DNA from: Candidatus Eisenbacteria bacterium RBG_16_71_46
GTDB taxonomy: Bacteria; Eisenbacteria; RBG-16-71-46
Length of the DNA: 49,611 nucleotides
Reading direction: 5' to 3'
Assembly: GCA_001780165.1 (NCBI GenBank)
Contig: MFFQ01000049.1
Span: 1 to 49,611 of the forward strand
Shown piece after piece: positions 47,901 to 49,611 of this stretch (position 1 is the first letter of the stretch; each line of letters opens with the position of its first letter). The position numbers and the translations under genes were made by a program. The notes below the pieces were generated by a model. That model made no database searches and was not told the DNA's origin. It saw only the letters and a list, made by a program, of their open reading frames with translations.

Positions 47901-48503
47901 ATGGTCTCCAAGCTGCTGCTCGCCGTGCAGGAGATCGCCCTCCAGGCAGCCCGCGGCGATCAGCCCGCGGCCGTGTGCGAGGCGCTGGCACTTGGCTACC
48001 AGCGGATCCGCGCCGGGCTCGGATTCGAGAAGACCGTCGCCGAGTACGGCGCCTTCCCCACCGACCCCTACTCCCACACGCCCCCCCATGCCGGCGCCCA
48101 GCAGCCCGGCATGACCGGGCAGGTCAAGGAAGGGATCCTCGCGCGATTCGGCGAGCTGGGTGTGCAGGTGGAGGGCGGGATCGTGAGCTTCCGGCCCGTG
48201 CTCCTCGGGCGGAGCGAGATCGTGAGCGAGGCCCGCGCCTACCGCTTCTACGACCTCGAAGGCGAGCTGCGGTCCCTCGACGTGCCGCCCGGGGCGCTCG
48301 CGTTCAGCTTCTGCCAGACGCCCGTCGTCTACGAGCCGAGCCGGGGCGAGGCGTGGATTCGCGTCACCGCCGGCGACGGCACATCGACCACGCACGCCGG
48401 CGACCAGCTCGACCCGAACACCAGCCAGGCACTCTTCGCCCGCCAGGGCGGGATCTCGCGGATCGACGTCGGCGTTCCCGAGGGTGCGCTCCGCGGACTC
48501 TGA
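44907..48503 (+). CDS. GH149-like beta-1,3-oligoglucan phosphorylase
   Basis: 1198 aa, no signal peptide, so cytoplasmic. After a disordered 55-residue leader, a GH94-like N-terminal beta-sandwich holds RPFLMSIASDTDLWMFVTSG and GGLTAGRRDPDGALFPY; an (alpha/alpha)6 barrel follows. The predicted general acid is Asp509 in SYEGNWRDIFQNWEALCASF. WSYIGYWGDHQIVYLLRFLE and WMNTQRPEWNDANNALAGNG are conserved barrel blocks. The size and these blocks fit GH149 better than GH94 (about 800 aa); GH161 is the main alternative. It would convert beta-1,3-oligoglucans plus phosphate to glucose 1-phosphate and a shorter chain, saving ATP. GTG at 44907, 3 nt after GH17, may be upstream of the true start, as the leader is not conserved in style. 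It complements GH1. Confidence 0.85.
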   Translation: MRSPSPGKPASLPKRRTGAPAGARPDTRPGAAAASLPDTHAAALGAAPTALDPNQPSGAFVTLEGETCYRIAAYHRMRPFLMSIASDTDLWMFVTSGGGLTAGRRDPDGALFPYETVDKLHDAHHHTGPITLLRVAGADGHTVLWEPFSAAGADDPGVERNLYKNVIGNRLVFEEIHRRLKLAFRYRWSGSDACGLVRTASLENLGSRAVSLTVLDGLRNVLPYGAPLALYEHSSGLVDAYKRTDLDTATGLGIFSLTARITDRAEAAEELRANTVWCHGPDAPTVCLSLDAVQAFRRGEPVSGETVFTGRRGNYLVVSPLEIEPRGRATWHIVADVAQSHVQIAALRSRLLAGGDPGAWIEQSLDQASENLLRNVASADGLQLTGHPEATVHHFANVLFNNMRGGVFARNYDVPTADLIAFLRTRNRAVAARHQAALASLPAQIAAPELIVAAEKWGDADLVRLCHEYLPIYFGRRHGDPSRPWNRFAIHVKNPDGSMALSYEGNWRDIFQNWEALCASFPRFLPNLIAKFVNASTVDGFNPYRITRDGVDWEVVDPHDPWSYIGYWGDHQIVYLLRFLEALERYSPGALQGLLAREIFCYADVPYRLKPYQEIVANPRATIRYDTELAARIERRVAAIGTDGKLLPGGEGSVYHVNLLEKLLVPALSKLSNLVPDGGIWMNTQRPEWNDANNALAGNGVSVVTLLYLRRYLGFVERVLEGLGETRSATSTEVVAWLRRLHTVLAEHRPAPGSAALDGGTRKRLLDALGGAFSAYRDQVYANGLGGKQELPVAEVVAFCRCALEHVDHAIRANRRADGLYHSYNLLAITNDRRQALLQPLQEMLEGQVAALASGVVEPPEAVRMLASLFKSRLYRADQKSFLLYPEKKLPEFLERNVVPDERAVSVPLLRELLEAQEPSIIARDALGVCRFQGDLGNAPDLAAALDRLAQHERWREPVARDRQAVLDVFEAVFQHHAFTGRSGTMYAYEGLGCVYWHMVSKLLLAVQEIALQAARGDQPAAVCEALALGYQRIRAGLGFEKTVAEYGAFPTDPYSHTPPHAGAQQPGMTGQVKEGILARFGELGVQVEGGIVSFRPVLLGRSEIVSEARAYRFYDLEGELRSLDVPPGALAFSFCQTPVVYEPSRGEAWIRVTAGDGTSTTHAGDQLDPNTSQALFARQGGISRIDVGVPEGALRGL

Positions 48504-48941
48504 TTGCCGGGCGCGGGGCCGCGATGCCCCCTCCCCCGCCTGGTCCCGGGAGGCTATTGCGGCGCAACACTAGGTTGCACAGCGGGTTGCGCCATGTTCA
48601 TCCGGCGCGACGGGGAGCCTTGCGCAGGACCGAAATTCCCTGCCGAGAGCCCATTTTAGACTTTGTGCGGCAGCCGAACATAGTCTATCCTTGTTGCAGG
48701 TCAGGCAGCGCCGGTTGCGCGGCTCATCGCGCACCGCGGGCTTGTGGACTCTCTAAAGGGCACGCTGGAAACAGGCCCGAAAGGAGACTGCGATCCGACA
48801 CCACCCTCTGTTTGCGAACCGACCAGAGTCTGCACCAGGTGATGCGTTGAGCTGCGCTGTGCCGCCAAAGAGGCGCCCACTGTCCGCTCGTTTGCTTAGG
48901 CCTCTCGACACTCGAGACCACTTCTTCAGGAGGGCAGTCAA
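48504..48941. other. Intergenic region with hairpin and operator C, long leader of the last gene
   Basis: 438 nt without a gene. GGCGCAAC (48561-48568) pairs with GTTGCGCC (48586-48593), a candidate terminator for the phosphorylase without a T tract. Operator C lies at 48657-48687, and about 255 nt of leader then precede the final ATG. GTTTGCGAAC at 48810-48819 resembles fused operator half-sites but lacks the 3-nt spacer. A possible promoter is TTGTGC (48663) with TATCCT (48686), spacer 17. Confidence 0.45.
48657..48687. promoter_or_regulatory. Operator C, 31-bp palindrome
   Basis: Arms TAGACTTTGTGCGGC and GCCGAACATAGTCTA match at 13 of 15 pairs around a central A. The core TGTGCGG-CAG-CCGAACA (48664-48680) has the same 7-3-7 layout as sites A and B. 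It is upstream of the secreted protein at 48942. Confidence 0.65.
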
Positions 48942-49611
48942 ATGATCCGACGCCTTACTACGTTCCTCGCGATCGCGGCCTGCGCCTTGAGCGCGGGAGC
49001 CGCGGTAGCCGCCACCGCTGTCACGGTCGATCCCGCCAAGATCAACCTCGGGTACATGAATGTCTTCAATCTGCCCGGTAACGGCGGTGCATTCCAGTTC
49101 GGCAGCGTGTGGGGCTTTGTCGACCTGACCGCTTCCTATTCCGGCTCCGTCCTGACCTTGGGCCCGAACACGATCGGCGATCCCGACCCGTACTGGTACA
49201 TCGGTGGCGGCGGACCGGGTGCCCCCGGGAACAAGATCATGGAAGCCAACGCGTACGCGCAGGAGGATGGGCCCCTGGCGGGGCAGACCCTGACCTTCAG
49301 CGGGATCGTCCTGGCCAACACCTTGACCAGTGCCCACACCGTCATCGCGTTCGTCAAGGACTTTGCCCCTGATTTTTCGTCCTTCAACCAGAACACTGTA
49401 GCCCTGACCACGCCTGGGCTGTTCACCGTATCCCTCGCCACCGTCAACGACCCGGCACGCCATGTGCAGTGGGGATTCCAGATGGTGGGCGTGAACGTCT
49501 GGGTCACCGATGTAGGACCCTTCGGAACGATGACGATCGGCCCGGACCCGGTGACCCCCACGGGAGCCACGAGCTGGGGACGGCTGAAGACGCTGTATCG
49601 GGAGAAAGCAA
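48942..49611 (+). CDS. Secreted protein with WGxxKxLYR tail (3' end cut by window)
   Basis: 223 codons visible and no stop, though the tail shows it is nearly complete. Signal peptide (MIRRLTTFLAIAACALSAGA, cleavage near AVAA), then an all-beta domain (25-200) with NLGYMNVFNLPGNGGAFQFG, HTVIAFVKDFAPDFSSFNQ and WGFQMVGVNVWVTDVGP. The end TSWGRLKTLYREKA matches the tail of the ConA-like protein at 3532. AGGAGGG lies 7 nt before the ATG. Operator C upstream ties it to the glucan regulon. It is probably a glycan-binding or surface protein, related in fold to the 40964 protein; no catalytic motif is seen. Confidence 0.75.
   Translation, partial: MIRRLTTFLAIAACALSAGAAVAATAVTVDPAKINLGYMNVFNLPGNGGAFQFGSVWGFVDLTASYSGSVLTLGPNTIGDPDPYWYIGGGGPGAPGNKIMEANAYAQEDGPLAGQTLTFSGIVLANTLTSAHTVIAFVKDFAPDFSSFNQNTVALTTPGLFTVSLATVNDPARHVQWGFQMVGVNVWVTDVGPFGTMTIGPDPVTPTGATSWGRLKTLYREKA

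Noticed and set aside
45009-48395. 1128-aa open frame on the minus strand opposite the phosphorylase
   Set aside because: A high-GC shadow: it is low-complexity (runs of Val/Gly/Glu/Arg), has no motif, and the plus strand encodes a clear GH149-like enzyme.
48810-48819. Fourth regulon operator (GTTTGCGAAC)
   Set aside because: The half-sites are adjacent without the 3-nt spacer shared by sites A-C, and the flanks do not match.

Overview
The window looks like chromosome from an uncultivated, very GC-rich diderm of the FCB group. 'Candidatus Eisenbacteria' fits best, but this is inferred from protein style and not from a marker gene. Secreted proteins end either in a FlgD-like Ig domain (ANPF, then G.H...WDGR...G..L..GVY.YR) or in a short tail of the form WG-x-[IL]-K-x-LYR. 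Genes are dense, many start with GTG or TTG, and many overlap by 4 nt. I found no tRNA, rRNA, CRISPR array, transposase or prophage gene.

Layout. 0-4.3 kb: two secreted concanavalin-like proteins sharing one domain type. 4.7-7.9 kb: a LOG-family protein and phosphoketolase. 8.1-8.9 kb: a secreted FlgD-tailed protein broken by an in-frame amber codon. 9-11.3 kb: carbamoyltransferase, SxtJ-like and DUF5989 genes. 11.9-17.2 kb: a GT87-like membrane enzyme, an SGNH hydrolase, a GPH sugar symporter and a DUF2911 protein. 17.4-24.8 kb, minus strand: an S9 peptidase with an added C-terminal domain, a PIG-L deacetylase, a small membrane protein and an SSS symporter. 25.1-26.4 kb: an outer-membrane barrel protein and a cold-shock protein.

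26.5-49.6 kb is one functional block for beta-1,3-glucan (laminarin-type) use. The plus-strand operon encodes a glycan-binding lipoprotein, a ROK repressor, a GH16 endoglucanase, a family-5 solute-binding lipoprotein, two permeases and an OppD-like ATPase. A minus-strand operon supplies the missing OppF-like ATPase, a cytoplasmic GH1 beta-glucosidase and a clan GH-A hydrolase fused to a predicted outer-membrane barrel. A second plus-strand series encodes a FlgD-tailed binding protein, a CBM-GH16-FlgD enzyme, a GH17 glucanase, a GH149-like beta-1,3-oligoglucan phosphorylase and another secreted protein cut by the window end. Proposed flow: surface and periplasmic GH16/GH17 cut the polymer, the ABC system imports oligosaccharides, and GH149 phosphorolysis plus GH1 hydrolysis finish them in the cytoplasm. 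No SusC/SusD pair is present.

Most notable are three matching palindromic operators (half-site TGTTCG, 7-3-7 spacing) at 26.49, 40.73 and 48.67 kb that appear to tie this block into one regulon; the hydrolase-barrel fusion; a 37-residue tandem duplication in the OppD ATPase just after its Q-loop; a palindromic element repeated three times at 3' ends, with covarying arms; and the shared WGxxKxLYR tail.
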